From: Coriaria nepalensis
Lineage: Eukaryota; Streptophyta; Magnoliopsida; Cucurbitales; Coriariaceae
NCBI GenBank assembly: GCA_027186245.1
Contig: CP114482.1
Location: 1,307,001 to 1,371,000, forward strand
Direction of reading: 5' to 3'
DNA length: 64,000 nucleotides
How positions within the stretch are numbered: the first letter of the stretch is position 1; every line of letters starts with the position of its first letter. The notes under the pieces were generated by a model. That model made no database searches. It saw only the letters and a list, made by a program, of their open reading frames with translations, and was not told where the DNA came from. The position numbers and the translations under genes were made by a program. This document shows, piece after piece, positions 38,684-52,771 of the stretch.

Positions 38684-39412
38684 TACGAGGTAAAGAGTAT
38701 TAGTTCGGGGCCCAGGACTACCCATCGAGCAGGGTTTTCAAGGTGGAACCGAAATCCTGCCCGGGATTCATATTCCGGTCCTCGATCACACTAGGTCACA
38801 TAGACATGCTTCTGTCTCAACTCCGTTCTTTTATCGGAGGAGTAGCTTCCGAGTATCATGGCGCTACCTACCACCTCATTTCCCGGAATTGCAACCATTT
38901 CACTAATGATATGATGATATCTCTTCCAGAATCACCGGAAAACGAATCCCCGGTTGGGTCAATCGTCTTGCCCGGATAGGTATTCATATATATATATATA
39001 TATATATATAAGTAGAAATTATATAATATAATGTTTAGATCTTCACATTAAATTGAAGTGTTTTCTCTCTCAGTACTTTTGTCCAAAAAAATTTATGCAC
39101 TTTGTGTAGTTGTTTACTACCCGAAAGGCTTGAAGTCACGACGGTTAGGCAGTTACACGAATACCACAATGTTCCGGTACGATGATGTTTTTTTGCTTTC
39201 CCGAATTTCATTTTATTTCATCATACTGTTTATCCTTTCTCATCAATTATGTTTTTATTCTTACGAGCAGAAGAAGATGGCCGTCGCTCCATGTCAACCC
39301 GAACTATCCGAGAATCGAGGGATATGATTAAAGACTATTTGATCAAGACAGATGCTTGCTATCGCCCTTGAGCTGACATTGCTTTTGTCAGAGAATCCCT
39401 CGAGCGAAAGTT
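38684..39412 (+). pseudogene. deSI-like (PPPDE) deSUMOylase pseudogene, 3' exons only
   Basis: Three blocks match plant deSI-like proteins in order. Block 1 (38684-38979) reads VRGKEY, a TAG stop at 38701-38703, then FGAQDYPSSRVFKVEPKSCP, IFRSSITLGH and the catalytic-cysteine motif NCNHFTND. A frameshift near 38930 restores the family reading GKRIPGWVNRLARI in another frame, ending at a GT donor. Block 2 (about 39074-39176) reads CSCLLPERLEVTTVRQLHEY, then HNVP at a donor. Block 3 (about 39270-39412) reads EEDGRRSMSTRTIRESRD, then a TGA at 39369-39371, with ADIAFVRESLE beyond it. The 5' exons carrying the active-site histidine are missing. Conserved splice sites indicate a genomic duplicate that died, not a processed copy. 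Confidence 0.85.
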
Positions 39413-42400
39413 TTCCCAGCTTATACCTCAAAATGATCTTCGAAGAAAACAAAAAAGTAACAAATCCTTACTATCTATATTCAGAGCGGCTTTCTCTTCA
39501 GACAAGAGAAGCCACAATCTAGGGTCTCGAATATTTTTGAAACCCCAAAATATTTATTATATATATATATATATTTTTTTTCAACAGTAAAATTTTCATA
39601 ATAACTCAAGAAAAAATAAATAAATAAATTATATTATTTATTAAAAATAAGATATTAAAAAATACTGATTATAAAAAATTGATTTAGTGATTTTATATTT
39701 TAAAAGATAAGAATAATATTTAAATAATATATTAATATTTTATTTTATATTATTAATTCTATTTTTTTATTTATCTATTTTATAAAAATTATAAAAAAAA
39801 ATTCATTATCAAGAAATAATATGATTTATATATATATTTTTAATTTTTATATTAAAAAAGTTTTAAATTTTAATTTAATTTAAATACTCAATTAATCACA
39901 AGCCGCCTTTATCCATATTCATTGGGTTAGGATTCTTTTAATAGCTTGGTCTTATTTTAAAATTAGGATTTCCTCCAATTTTTTTGGAGATCCGATAATA
40001 TAATCTATATATATACGTACATACATAGAATGCATAAAACTATTAGATTTGTCGATATCATCTTCTCTCAAGTCAAAAGCAAATGACATGTAAGATAGCA
40101 AATACTTCCAAAAAAAAAAGTTAATTTGGTTAAAGAAAAAAGGTTATCTTAATTAATTATTTGTCCTTAACCTGGCACTAGGTGGAAACTAATTGGATAA
40201 TAATCAGATAACTATTTGGATAATGCCGGGTTATTGGGAAAAAATAATAATAATAAATAAATAAATATAAATGATATTTCATGATTTATATTGCTTTCAA
40301 GTGACATTTTGCTTGCATGTTTATCTTTACATTATTCTATCAACAACCTTGTCACTTTATTATCCAATAATACAAAACTTCTATACTACTCTATTACCTT
40401 ATCATGTCTTTTCCTCATGTGGATTACGTTACAAGGAATAACCTTTATGCAAACCTCCTCAGAATCTACTTGGGGAATTGGTTGGAGAAACAAGATAAAT
40501 GTATGATTCATCTGATTTTTTATATGAAGCACGGTACTGTATTTGAGTTGTCATAACAATACTCGGTATGTTCGGGTATTGCCGGTGGCACTTGCTGAAA
40601 ATCTTGTATTACCGACAGTTCTTGTAGAAAAATTGAATCTTTTTGTCCTTCCTAGCTAGGTCATTGTATTGCTTCAATAAATTGATATTCCGTTCCTACT
40701 TCGCTATTGCTCAAAAGCATGATCAGCTACACATTTTGGTTCATTTCCAAGGATACAACTGGTTTGAAGTTTAAGCTTTATAGTGATTTTAGTCATTTAT
40801 CATTCATATTAACGGTCTATCTATCCAATTTATATCTAAATGTTAGAATATTATAAGTTATGTCAAATGAATAAAGAAACTTAAAATATAATATTTAAAT
40901 AATTAATTGATCTAGATGTGACGAGATCATTCTTCCAACCTTTTGATGTGAGTCGGATAAATCAAAACTATTAGTCGTATAAGTCTGAACTGAATCTAAT
41001 CTTTTAAATTCATTTTAATGGAAGAAAATTCAATGATAATAATGACCGTATTATTTTATTTATAAAGAGATGATTAAATTTTTCAAAAAAATTATAAACC
41101 AATACATTAAATGCATATATCTTATATTATGAATTAAAAAGGTAAAAATCTTCCAACTCTTAGCTAAATATTCCAAATCCTAGCTCCTTTTTGTATGGAG
41201 AAAAACTTATCAAGAAAAGACGAATACATATAAATTTAAGTGCGAGTAAACATCACACGGTGTTAAAATTTTTCACTAAATGAATGAAGCCGTGTGGAAC
41301 AAGTTGAAGAGGAACATTAACATGCTAAATTTAGGTACCTTGTTCCAAACAAGTAGCTAGTTATACGGTTAGTATCCTTAAGATATTCTCTTGTCTTCTT
41401 CTACTTGTTAGTTGTTTTTAACACGACCATCTACGCGTTGACACATTCATACAAACTCATTCAAGTCTTTGCCAATCAAAGGTGGTGGCTTGACCCTTCT
41501 GTTCATTCTTCTTCTACAGTACTTAGAACCCAAAAAGAGGAAATAAAAAAGACATGTTTTCTTTATATTTAACTATCATATTTATTTACATTAAATTTGT
41601 CTTTAATTGAAAATTATGGGTAGATTGACTTCCAATTTGATAATGTATTTATAATTGTTGTTATAAAGTTCATAGTGTTTTAAATGAGCTAAACTTATAA
41701 TCAAAGAAGGATTCCTTGAATAATTGAAATTGAGATTAGATTATTGTGATTAAATAATATAATCATTTTTTAATACGTAACTTCATCATAACCGTTAAAT
41801 TATGAGTAAGTTAGAATTTCTCTAGATAAGATAAGCTTTTGAAATTCGATTTCACTCAGTTATATGCATGAATTTATATTTGACACCTAATAAAATTATA
41901 GGGTAATTATTTTTATTTCGCTATTAGAGGTAGATTGTTATTAGAGGTGTGTAGAAAAATGGTTATCCAATTCACCCGGTCAAAAATCGAATCGATTACT
42001 CAAAACTTGCGAGTTTAGTTTATATTGAGTTAGCTACGAGTTTTGTCTAAATCTAACCTTACGGAATGGGCCTTTTGATTGCCTCATTCGACGACGATTT
42101 TACATGAAATTGAATAAGATATTATATTTATTTAATTTAATTTTTATTTTTTGCAAAAAAAAAAATCTGATCTCTCACAAGTTTATTATGCCCAATACGA
42201 TTTGGTCAAATTTTTAAGGCATTTAGATTTGTTACGGGTAAAAATTTTAAAAACCAATTATATTTTAATTGATCATGAAATCGCTCAAACCTTAGCTACT
42301 TGATCAATACACGCCCCTAATAGTCAATATATAAATATTTATTATTTATTGAAAATTAAAAAAAAAAAAAAAAACTTGAAGGAATTTAATTGGGCAACAC

Positions 42401-42960
42401 ACCTAATTATTACATGGATCCTTCAAAAGATTCTGTATATAATTTTTTTTTATATAAAAATTAAAAAATACATGAATTAAAATATTTAAAAAAGTAAATT
42501 AAATTAAAATTAAAAAGGAATTTCCTTCTCCAAAACAAAATCAATTGTTTGTCCCCAAGCAAAATAAAAATGCGGACGTCAACAAGCTATTCTTAGGCAG
42601 TTGGCAACTTTGGCATAGAAACCTACCATCATTCGGTGTTTATTAAGCCTAAAACTCCTCCTCCTCCTTCTTCTTCTTTTTCAATTATTATTATTATTTT
42701 TTTATTTTTCATATATTTATATAAGTAATATATAAATATACCATTTTGCTTAATTTCATTAGATACAAACCGAACCACATTAGTATTCTCAAACACAGAG
42801 GCAGTGAAAATCCTTTGTTTTTTTTTGGTGAAAGGCACAAAATAGGAAAAGGAAAAACTATTATCGATCTTTCTTTTAAAGAGGTCAGTACAATCTCTTG
42901 TTCTTTTCTCTGCTTCTTCAATCCGATCATTCTTCTGGGTTCAATCAATTTTGGCGTTTG
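39413..42960. other. long AT-rich spacer
   Basis: About 3.5 kb without a supportable gene. It has many A/T homopolymers. The last ~200 bases look like a leader feeding a 5' UTR intron (TTTGAAG|GTACAG at about 42963) of the Agenet gene. Confidence 0.5.
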
Positions 42961-43755
42961 AAGGTACAGATTATATTTTCTCTGGGTGTTTAATGGAAGG
43001 CTGTGAATTTTGAATTATCACCTGTTTTTTCTGCTTCTTGGGTCTACTGCATTTTTCTTGACCTGCTGTTTGGTAGCTTGGAAAATAGAGGGAAAACAAT
43101 GGGTCTCGCTTGCTTCTTTGTTTGTATTGAATCTACTTGATTAAATTACTTGGGCTTTTTCCTCGTCTCGTAATCAAGGATTGGAAAGTCTAGATTTCCA
43201 GAATCATGGGCTCATTTCCTTTCCAACATTTTTTTTCTCAGCGACCAGACAGGGCTATTTTAAAGTTTCTTTGTTTTTGTTTTTATTTATTTTTTTTCCT
43301 TCTGCTGTAATTTAGTTTGATCATCGGCGATGATGGGTTTCTTATTCGATGCTCTGTTTACTTGTTTGAGAAAAAAAAAATTATACTTTCTTTAGGCTCC
43401 TGATTTCAATTCAGTTGCAAAGAAACGACTATTTTCCAAAGTCGGATGTTTGATTTTTTGGGTTCCAAATCAAGACATGATAAAATAAAATTAAGGTATT
43501 GAAAATAAAAATAATCTTTGCTTGTTTAAAGAGGTGACAATTGGATGATTACCGAGTTTATATTTGCACTCACATTTGTTCATATGACAAATTTCCTTCA
43601 ATTGATCATCTTACTATTTGCTTGTCTGAGTTGTATGATTATATATATATATATATGTACGTATGTATGTTTATATAATTTCAGTGAGTATTGAGTGTAG
43701 CTATATTGTCTTGTATCAGGTTTTCTGCTCAAGGTTGAATTATATTGAAGTAATC

Positions 43756-44955
43756 ATGCGATTCAAAAAAGGGAGTAAAGTGGAGATCTTAAGCAAAAAG
43801 AAAGGGAGCTCTGGCTCATGGAGATCTGCTGAGATAATAAGTGGCAATGGCCACAACTATACTGTTCGGTATGATGAAATTGAAGGTGCTACTTACAGAA
43901 CAAATGTTGAAAAGGTATCAAGAAAGGCGATTAGGCCTTGCCCATTTTCACAAGAAGTTTTGGAAAATTGGGTTCAAGGTGATGTTGTGGAGGTCTTTAC
44001 CAATCTTTCTTGGAAAATGGCTACCATTTCGGAAGTTATTTTGGGGAAGAAGAACTTCTTGGTTAGATTACTTGGTTCCTCTGATGAGTTGAAAGTCAGC
44101 AGATTTGATATCAGAAGTAGACGGATTATGATCAGAAAGGTATATTTTTCATGGTGAATATATGGACTTGATTTTGTGTAATTAGCAAATAGCTCTTCTT
44201 TGATTCCATTTTTTTATGTTTTTGTTTTTTTTTTTTGGGTAATGCAGGATTTGAGTCATGGCGATGATAAGTTAAGGCTCAAGCACAATGAGAAGAGAAG
44301 TACACGGATTAATCTTCGCATAAGAAAATTTTCTACAAGTAATAAGGAGATAAATATCCCGGATTCTTATAGTTCTACCACTAAGAAGAGGGGTCCAGAA
44401 GAAGAACTTCTGGGTCCCACCGCGAAGGTTAGAGCCTTAGTAGAAGAGGGTAAACATCAAAGACTGGTTTTACAAGATCCATCCAATCCTTTGTGTGATA
44501 ATGATGAAGAGAGGAGGAAACGGAAAACGGAAGTTCTCCACCGTTTATTTGAACTAGATTCCGAATCCAATGGTGCTGATCTAATCACATGTTCGGTTGG
44601 TAGTTGCAGCATCAACGAACGTCATTTTCCTGGGGCAGGTCCTAATGAAGATTTTGATAACCACCATCGTAGTGATGCTGAATCTTGCTCCCGTGTGGGA
44701 TTCTTCGTGGAAGAAGGGCAAAATTGTAATCTTTCGAGTGAAGAAGAAGTGACCAGGGAGATTCATAGATTGGAATTACTAGCTTATCGGTCCACAATGG
44801 AAGCCTTACATGCAGCGGGCCCTCTAAGTTGGGAGCAAGAGGAATTGGTGACAAATCTTAGACTTTCATTTCATATATCAAATGATGAACATTTGATGCA
44901 GATAAAGACATTGATTTCTTCGGATATTACTAGTATTGCTAATAATAATAGATGA
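43756..44955 (+). CDS. Agenet/Tudor-like and ENT-domain protein
   Basis: Two coding exons (43756-44139, 44248-44955) give 363 aa. Two Agenet (plant Tudor-like) repeats fill the first 128 residues: FKKGSKVEILSKKKGSSGSW leading to YTVRYDE, then WVQGDVVEVFTNLSWKMATI leading to FLVRLLG. The last ~90 residues hold an ENT (EMSY N-terminal) domain: EIHRLELLAYRSTMEALHAA, then WEQEELVTNLRLSFHISNDE and HLMQI. Agenet-plus-ENT proteins are nuclear and thought to read histone methylation; ENT domains mediate dimerisation. The ATG sits just after a 5' UTR acceptor (TATCAG, about 43719). Another in-frame ATG at 43663 belongs to the intron and AT-rich leader and is unlikely to be used. The protein is intact. 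Confidence 0.9.
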
Positions 44956-47537
44956 CAAAGAAGATAAATATGGGATCCTTTCTTTTTTCCTTTGAGAAGT
45001 TTGTTTTCTTTTTTAGGGGTATAGGCATAGTAGATGATTTTTCTTTGATTGGTTCGGTCCGCAAAATGTTGGGCAGCAAAGGTGAGATATTCCCGATTTC
45101 ATTTCTAATGGGGTATTAGCATAGCATGAATGTAACAAAGAACTGAGTTGAAAAATAAATGGGTTTTACCTCATTTGAAAAGTGTATTGGTTTCATCTTC
45201 ATCTTCTTGCTGTTCTCATATTATATGTATACTTATATGCTTCTATAGAGTTTTCGGTTTGCCATATGAAACTTTTTGCCGGACTAATAATATGATTAAG
45301 GTAAAGTATTTTAGCTTGAGATGTCATTTGATGCTTTCCATGGATTTTCCTGGCCTCGGTTGAGAAGCTTTTCTGGACATGGAAAAGGGCTTCCGAATCT
45401 CGAAAAAGAAACTTCGAAGGGAAGTTATGTGATTTGATTCAAAGGTGTACTGCCAAACCTTTGTTTAAATTTGTATTCGTATATATCATCACATCATTTG
45501 CTTTGCTCTTTTATGTTTCGATCTCCATGTTCGAAAAATTCCTCCATTTGTCTTTCTCATCCATGTTGATGCATAACATGGGTGAGATACTGGTAGTGAG
45601 ATTCAAATACGTAAATCAAAGATAAGGCAGTCATTTGGTTTGTTGTGTTTAGGGATTGCTGCATTTGGATCGCTCTTGTTTCGAGTTCAAAGTTGCTGCA
45701 ATATCATTGATTTTGCTACCTTTCTTTGAGTTAGTTTCTTGCTGGGTTTGCCTTTGACTAGTTCTCGAAGAAACTCGGAAATAGACATCTTCATTCTCTC
45801 CGATAGTTTTCGATTAGTTAAATGAGAAGCTTTTATCCTCTCCGATAGTTTATTTTTCGTATGAAGATTCTTTTTAGCAGAAAGACATCTTCATTCTTAT
45901 GTAACAGATATATCAGGCTGAGTTCCTAGTCGGCCTCACTGAGGGGACCCTCATCTTCTTCTGTTATCTATGTTTGTTTTGCACTAACTTGATGTCCCGT
46001 TCCGTTTCTCTGTTCGAGATTTTGTTTTTTCCGTGTCGAAGCATAGATTTTTGCTCGAATTGTGCTAATCTAATTTTGTGAAAGGAATTGTCCACTACGC
46101 AGAGTAATACTCCTGTTGAGGTCAGTCAAGTCATAACAGTATATATATAGCATAAGTATAGACTGCGTGTGTATATATCGACCGTAAATTGACCATTTGG
46201 AAAACCCCTCTCAAAAACAAACATTTGACTTGAGTTGACCTTCCTTTCTTGCTTGGTCGGGTCAAAAGTCCAACTAACTGGGCCTCAAACACACTTAAAG
46301 CCCAGGAAAGGTCCTAAAATAATAGATGGGCCCATGCTAGAACCAAGTTCCTAATACTTTTTTAAAACGCTTTTCATGTTAATAAACGCAGAAGTCAATT
46401 TTTTTCAGTTGATAAATATATTTAGTAATATCTTTTCTGTCTATTATTAAACATTTGATTTTTTTTTTAAATGACAAAAAATTAAAATTATAAAAACATA
46501 AAAAATGATTTTCATTTTTCATAATTATAAAAATAAATTTTAGTAATCATTACAAAAAAAAACGAGGAAAGTTGTTCCCAAACAGAGCCTTATAGCTTTT
46601 ACCCAATTTTTTTCTTCTTTTTCCAAATTAAATATATATATATATATATATATAAAAGAAAAGGGTCCTAGACATGGGCCATACCCGTTTAGGGGTCCCA
46701 TGTCGGGGGGTTGCTGTCCTAATAAGCCCAAATCTAACATAATATGAGGACCATACTTCTTAGTTCTTACATCTGTCTATTTATAGTTTGTCAATTAATT
46801 TAAGACATGTATGTATTATTCAACTAATGAAGTCATAGAAATATAGACATCTGTCAAGTAATCAAATCAAATCAAGATCAAGAAGTAGATAACATGTGGG
46901 CTCAAATTAGTAAACCCACTTCCTCAAAATAGTGTAGCAGCCCAAGTTGGTGGGGCTTGATGTCTTTTATTCTTCTACCTAAAATGCCCCTAACCTTTAT
47001 TTTATTTTTTATTTTTTTTATTTTTATAAACATGACATGGGGTGGGGGCTTAGTGTTGTTCATTGGAGATTGATTGATTTAGAGATTTATTTTTATAATT
47101 AGTAAGAAAATAGATAGAGAGATTAGGAAGGCCACAAAGTGAGTTGAGTATAGGCATTGCATTTAAAGTGGGTCCACCAAATCCTCTGCCATTGTCTCAT
47201 TTTTGAATCTCTTCATGATTGTCATTCCCATGTGATCATGCCTCCTCCCCCCACCATCTCTTTAAATCTTAATCCCCCAATTTCTAAAGAGAGAGTGAGA
47301 TGTGGTCTTGTCTATTTGCCTTTTCCCTCTCTTTTTGAGCCTTGATTTAAGTTTTGTTTTGACTTTGTGTCCAAATTATTTGTCTCTTCGTGCAATGACG
47401 TGTACCGTTGCTCCTCACTAATGCCATGCCATTTTTTATTTTTATTTTTTTATTTTTTTTTTCTTTCAGATAATGAAATATTTCTTCATAATCTAATTTT
47501 TTTCAAGAAATCTTACTCTTCAAAAAAAAAATAAAAA

Positions 47538-47574
<37 letters not shown>

Positions 47575-49997
47575 ATTAATTTATTAATTATAAGTTTTTT
47601 TAAAAAAATTATAATATCATATTAAATTAAATATAATTATAACTGATTAAAATCTAAAATAATAACAAAATTTCGGATGCAATCATCTATTATTATAGAT
47701 ATCTTCTTTCATTATTATTTTATATCACAAATATATATAATCATAATAATATGACTATGGCAACATCTTTATCAATCTATCCTTTTAGAACTCACATAAG
47801 TACAAAATATTTATCTTATTCATCATCATACCAAATAAAAATAATAATAAATAAAATCTCATTCCATTGAAAACAAGATATTGCCATGAACATGTCATGC
47901 AAACAAATATAATTTTATTTTATTTTTAAATTATTTATTACATGACAGACCGACAAGGGCTGCGTGAATCAAGGTAGGCAAGACATTGTTAGACAGCTCA
48001 TTTGCTTTGGCATAAGTGCAAAATGAGGATACATTGAAAGGATTAACAAATTCTGAGACCCCTTTTCTTTTCTTTTCATTTCCTTCTTAGCTTATTAGCT
48101 GGTTTGTTCCATGTCTCAAGAAGCTTCCAATGAAGTTGTACAAGTGTTCCAATTTTTTTTTTTAATTTATTTTCTTTTTCTTTTTACCGAATAGAAACAA
48201 ACAAATCATTATGTAATATGGTTAAGGTATAGGTTTCGGATTCAAATTATAATTTTTTATTTATTATATATAATTTTTGTCTGATCTTATTTATCATTTA
48301 TTTACTTGTAAATTTATAATATATATTAAATATAATAAGATAATCTGTAATTTAATAATAATAAATATATTAAATCAGAAGAGATGGAGGTTAGAGACAG
48401 ATCTTACAAAAATGTTGATATCTGATTAAATTAATAGGGGGAACCCCAGATGTAGTTACTTAACAAAACAGGAATTGTCCGATTGATCCTGACTTCACTC
48501 CAAAAGAAGTTGCTTTCTGTCTTCAGAAAAATGGTGAGAGCTATATATATATATACATACATATATATATATATGTTTTGGAATGTTAATTTTGTCGTAT
48601 ATGAGGTTGGAGGAGACATTGCCTTAGATGTTAATGTAGAAGCATGGTCAGACAAATCACAAGTGTACAGAAGGATTTGGTGATGATATTAAGGAATAGA
48701 TTAAGACCTAATTATAATTAAAGGTAATTTTCGTTGGGAAATGGGATTACTCATTAAACAAAATGCATGAAAAGCTGTTACAAAAGAATCATGGTTGAGT
48801 TAAAATAAACATTAAACATCCCCTAATTTATTGATAAATGTGATTTGGGTTTTGTAGAAGGTGAAAAAAAAAAGAGATTAAAAGGTAATTAATTATGGGT
48901 GAGATCACGTGGTGTGTGGCATGCAATTTGATTAGGTTTAAAAAAACGAAAAGTAAGGAAAAGAGATATTAGGAAAATTTAAAAAATTTAAAAATAAAAA
49001 AAAAAAAAAAAAAAAGAGAAGAAGGAGGAAAATGTCTTTCCCTAGCCACATGCTTGCTTAGGGACCATCAAACTCAAAAAGATTTGAGACTTGAGAGTTA
49101 ATAAAAAATATTAAAAAATATTAAAAAATATTAAAAAAATTAAAAAAAATAAAAAAATAAAAAAAAAAATAAAAAAGGGTTCACATCAAGTTGAAGAATC
49201 AAAGAGGGCATGAGAAGATCCCCAAAAAAGTAATACAAAAGAAAAAGGATGTTTGTATTGCAAAGCTACAACCAAACCCATAAATACCCAAATCCCATAA
49301 ATGAGGTTTTATTTATTTAATTATTTATTAATTTTATAAGTACATTTGCATGCCATGGTTTGTACAGCCTTGCTGCTTTAAAGACCCATTTCATGCCTTG
49401 GGGGTTACTGTATCTATTTTTTCATTTTCCTATGCATAAAAAAATATTATTAATATTTTATTTTGTATATATTATATATTTAAAAAATAATATATTAAAA
49501 ACTTATTCTATTTTCCATACATTTTTCAGTTTATATATTTCAACGAATGTTGGGAATCAATGGATCAAAAATAATATATTAGAACTAATTTCGTTATGTA
49601 ATTTATTTACTAATAATAATGTCTGTAGCAAATTTTTTTGAAATATGAGTACAAATTTACATTACATGGTTCAAATATTAGAGAAATGAAACGGTACAGT
49701 TTAGAGAGAAAATGAGGAATATAAATCAAACACCTACCTAACCTACTTGTTAGTCTTAAAAACCGCTGCTTCGAAGAAAAAGCACCTGGAAAATGGAAAT
49801 TCCATTCGTTAATTACTATTTTTTTGGGGAAACTCTTTTGCTAAAAAACCACAGGCATGTTTGGTTAGTTTCGTGAACAAATAAAATATCTCATTTTTTT
49901 ACTTTCCTATAATTAACATATTTCACTTTGCTTTTTTGGCATACTCACATTGTCACACTCACACAGAAAGCGATTGTACGAATAGCTTCGGGACAAA
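44956..49997. other. gene-poor AT-rich spacer
   Basis: Agenet 3' UTR, then about 4.5 kb of spacer. (TA)n tracts lie near 46630 and 47545-47570, and poly-A-rich DNA at 48960-49170. A less AT-rich fragment at 48440-48690 has short open stretches (for example NVNFVVYEVGGDIALDVNVE) that I could not identify; it may be a gene or transposon relic. Confidence 0.45.
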
Positions 49998-52570
49998 TCA
50001 GGACCCTTGATCTTGATCTTGATCATGATCACGATCATGAGAAACCTCAGATTTGAGCAATTGCTTGAAAACAATAGGGGCCCCATATTGGGGATAGAGT
50101 AACATCAGGACCGTTGGTGCGTGTTGATAGGACGGTCCGAGTTTAAAAGAGAAGCGTTGAAGTATAATCGCAAGCACTAATTTCACTTGTAGGATCGCTA
50201 AGTTTTGGCCGATGCAGGTCCGGACCCCAAGACCGAATGGGATGAACCCGACCGGGTGATTTGCAGCGCGTGCTATGCCCTCGGAAAATCTCCCCGGGTT
50301 GAACTCATTTGCATCGTTGCCCCAGATCGATTGATCGTGATGAACGGCTAAGATCGGTATCAGAACCTCGGTCCCACACGGGATCTTGCATCCCCCGAGT
50401 TCAACATCAAATTTGGCCCGTCTGATTGTCGCGATCACCGGTGGGTATAAACGTAGGGCCTCGTTTACAATCATGCCCAACTGCACATCATATCATACCC
50501 CAACAAATAATTATTTGACCAAATAATTTTTATAAGAGTTTTAGCAATTACAAAAAAAGGAAATATAAAAAATTATAAGGAACAAGAAGAGTGATTATAT
50601 ATATTTATTTTTAATAATAAATTTATTTAAGAATATATATAAAAAATATTTTAAAAAAATGAAAAATAAGGAGAGAGAAAATTGGGTAAACAATCATTAG
50701 GATTGGGAAAGGGAAAAGGTTGCAGGCTGGATTTTTCTCAGGAAAAGACAAGACATAAAGGCCTTGTTACCTTCTTAAGTTTAACAACATCATGTTTGGT
50801 GGGGGTATCACGTGATCCACACACTCTAAGCACCTCGTCACGTGCTTGTTCCTGCCACTCTGGGTGCATTGCCATGAGCACCATTGTCCACGTCAGGACA
50901 TTAGATGTTGTCTGTTTGCCAGCAAAGAAAAAGCTCTTACATTCTTCAACTATGTCATTCACCGTAATGCTACCACTTGACGATGATGCTTGGATCATTA
51001 GCCCTAGTAAATCCTTCGGAGCTTGGAAATCATCATCATCATCCCGGTTCAATCCGGCTGCACATTCTGAATTCTCCTTCCGACAATTAATCAGCTTGAT
51101 TAACGATTTCTTAATCTTTTTATCCAACTTCCAGGATTTCATATTCATTCTCGTTGGTATAAATCTAAAAATTTTTAAAAAATATTAATCATATATATAT
51201 ATATAAATAGTACCACTTGATTGAATTACTAAATAGAATATAAGTTAACCTAATTAACTTATTACCTATAACCGGGTATAAAAACTTTTTGAAAAGCTTC
51301 CGAAGCAAGGACCATTTGTTGGGCTTGAAGCCGGAAAATGGCTTTTCCGTCCTCATAGCTGCTTCCGAACGCGGCCCTAGTAATTACTTCTTCCGTTAAG
51401 GTTTGGAACAACTCGGAAACTTCGATTTCGTCCTCGCCGGGGCCCGCCGTGAGTTCCGACCATTTGTCCAACATATCTACCACACTTGTTGCCATTACCG
51501 GGATCAACATCTTAAAAATCCCCCCAAAAAAATAAAAATTAAAAAGAAATTAGCTAGAGCATTTATATTAATTAAGAGTGATTAAGTTGGATTGATGATC
51601 AGAGTTAATTTTTTTACTTTGAGATTTTCCATGTGGAAAGTGGGGGTGATGATCTTGCGATGGTGGGCCCACTTTTGGCCCTTGAGGCTGAGGAGGCCAT
51701 CACCTTCAAGCTGTCTGACAAGTGGATGGGCTTCATTTTTCTCGTAGCAGTCTGATTTGGAGATGAAGATTTCACGAATGAGTTCTGGGTCAGAAACTGT
51801 GATTCTAACAGTTGGCCCAAACCATACAACAAAGGTTGCACCTGCAGATACGATGATCATTACAGCAATGAAAAAAATGAAAAAATGCGAGCAATTTTCA
51901 AATAAACAAATTATAACAATTTTTTTTTTTTTAAGGAAATTGATTTATTCACTAAAAATAAAAAATATATATATTTACAAATAAATAAAAATCGGAAATG
52001 AAGGAAGAAAGCATGACAGCCTTATATTTGAGAGTAAAACATGGATAGTGTAGACCCGACCCAAGAAACAAACAACTACTTAGAAAATTCATTAAAAACA
52101 TCTTCTAATTATTTATTATTATTTTTAATTAAAAATTAAATTAGAAGTGAACTGAAAAGAAAAAACTCCATTAACGCACCTCAAATATATAATTAGCAGA
52201 TGAACTAATTAGAAGAAAAAAAAAAGCTATAATAAAAAAGCATTGAATTTGAGTTGATGGAGAAAGAATGAAGAATACCATATATTTTCTTCCAATGATG
52301 ATAGAAGGGAAGAACTCTAGGAAGAATGTTATGTGAGAAAGGCAACAAGGGTTGAGAGGAAGCTTTCAGCATCATTCCGACGAGCTCTTTGACGTTTCCG
52401 ATGAAGAAACGATAAGGTGGGCCTCTGATTCCCTGCTTTGAGAAATGGGCTTCTATCTTTCTGGGTCTAAGCCAGAGAACAACTACCACTTTGATGATCA
52501 GTATCATCATTACCATCATCATCGCTAGCAAAATCAAACCCATGATAGGAAGCTTGTGAAAAAGCTCCAT
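49998..52570 (-). CDS. CYP734A1: cytochrome P450 CYP734A1 (BAS1-type brassinosteroid hydroxylase)
   Basis: Five exons on the minus strand (52570-52279, 51841-51618, 51510-51266, 51164-50771, 50480-49998) give 545 aa. An N-terminal membrane anchor (about residues 8-33) is followed by the basic/proline hinge. P450 motifs are AGKQTTSN (I-helix oxygen-binding region), EALR (K-helix ExxR, Glu392), FNPGRFSEG, and the haem loop FGLGVRTCIG with Cys474. Diagnostic family phrases are YEKNEAHPLVRQLEGDGLLS, FGSSYEDGKAIFRLQAQQM and LLGLMIQA. CYP734A enzymes hydroxylate brassinolide and castasterone at C-26 in the ER, inactivating the hormone. Compared with typical ~520-residue members it has an extra charged C-terminus (DRDHDQDQDQGS) and an Asp5 run in the linker. 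A GA/CT tract (52731-52771) lies about 165-200 bases upstream. Complete and probably functional. Confidence 0.95.
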
Positions 52571-52730
52571 TTTTTTCTTTTTCCTTTTCTCTTTTTGGAG
52601 AGAAGCTCCTAATTAGTAATCAGTAGAGCTTTGCTTTGGTTTGCTTCTTATCTGCGTTTTATTTATTTATTTTTTGTTGGGTTAATATAACGGGATAGCT
52701 AGAGCTCAAATGACTTGGTATTTTAATAGT

Positions 52731-52771
52731 GAAGGAGAGAGAGAGAAGAGAGAAGAGAGAAGAGAGAGAGG
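52731..52771. repeat. GA-rich microsatellite in the CYP734A1 upstream region
   Basis: An imperfect GAGAGA/GAAGAGA run, pyrimidine-rich on the transcribed strand of the minus-strand gene. Such Y-patches and GA repeats are common near plant transcription starts. Confidence 0.7.

Noticed and set aside
48431..48690. Possible gene fragment on either strand
   Set aside because: Short phrases look protein-like but I could not match them to a family, and a (TA)n tract interrupts them.
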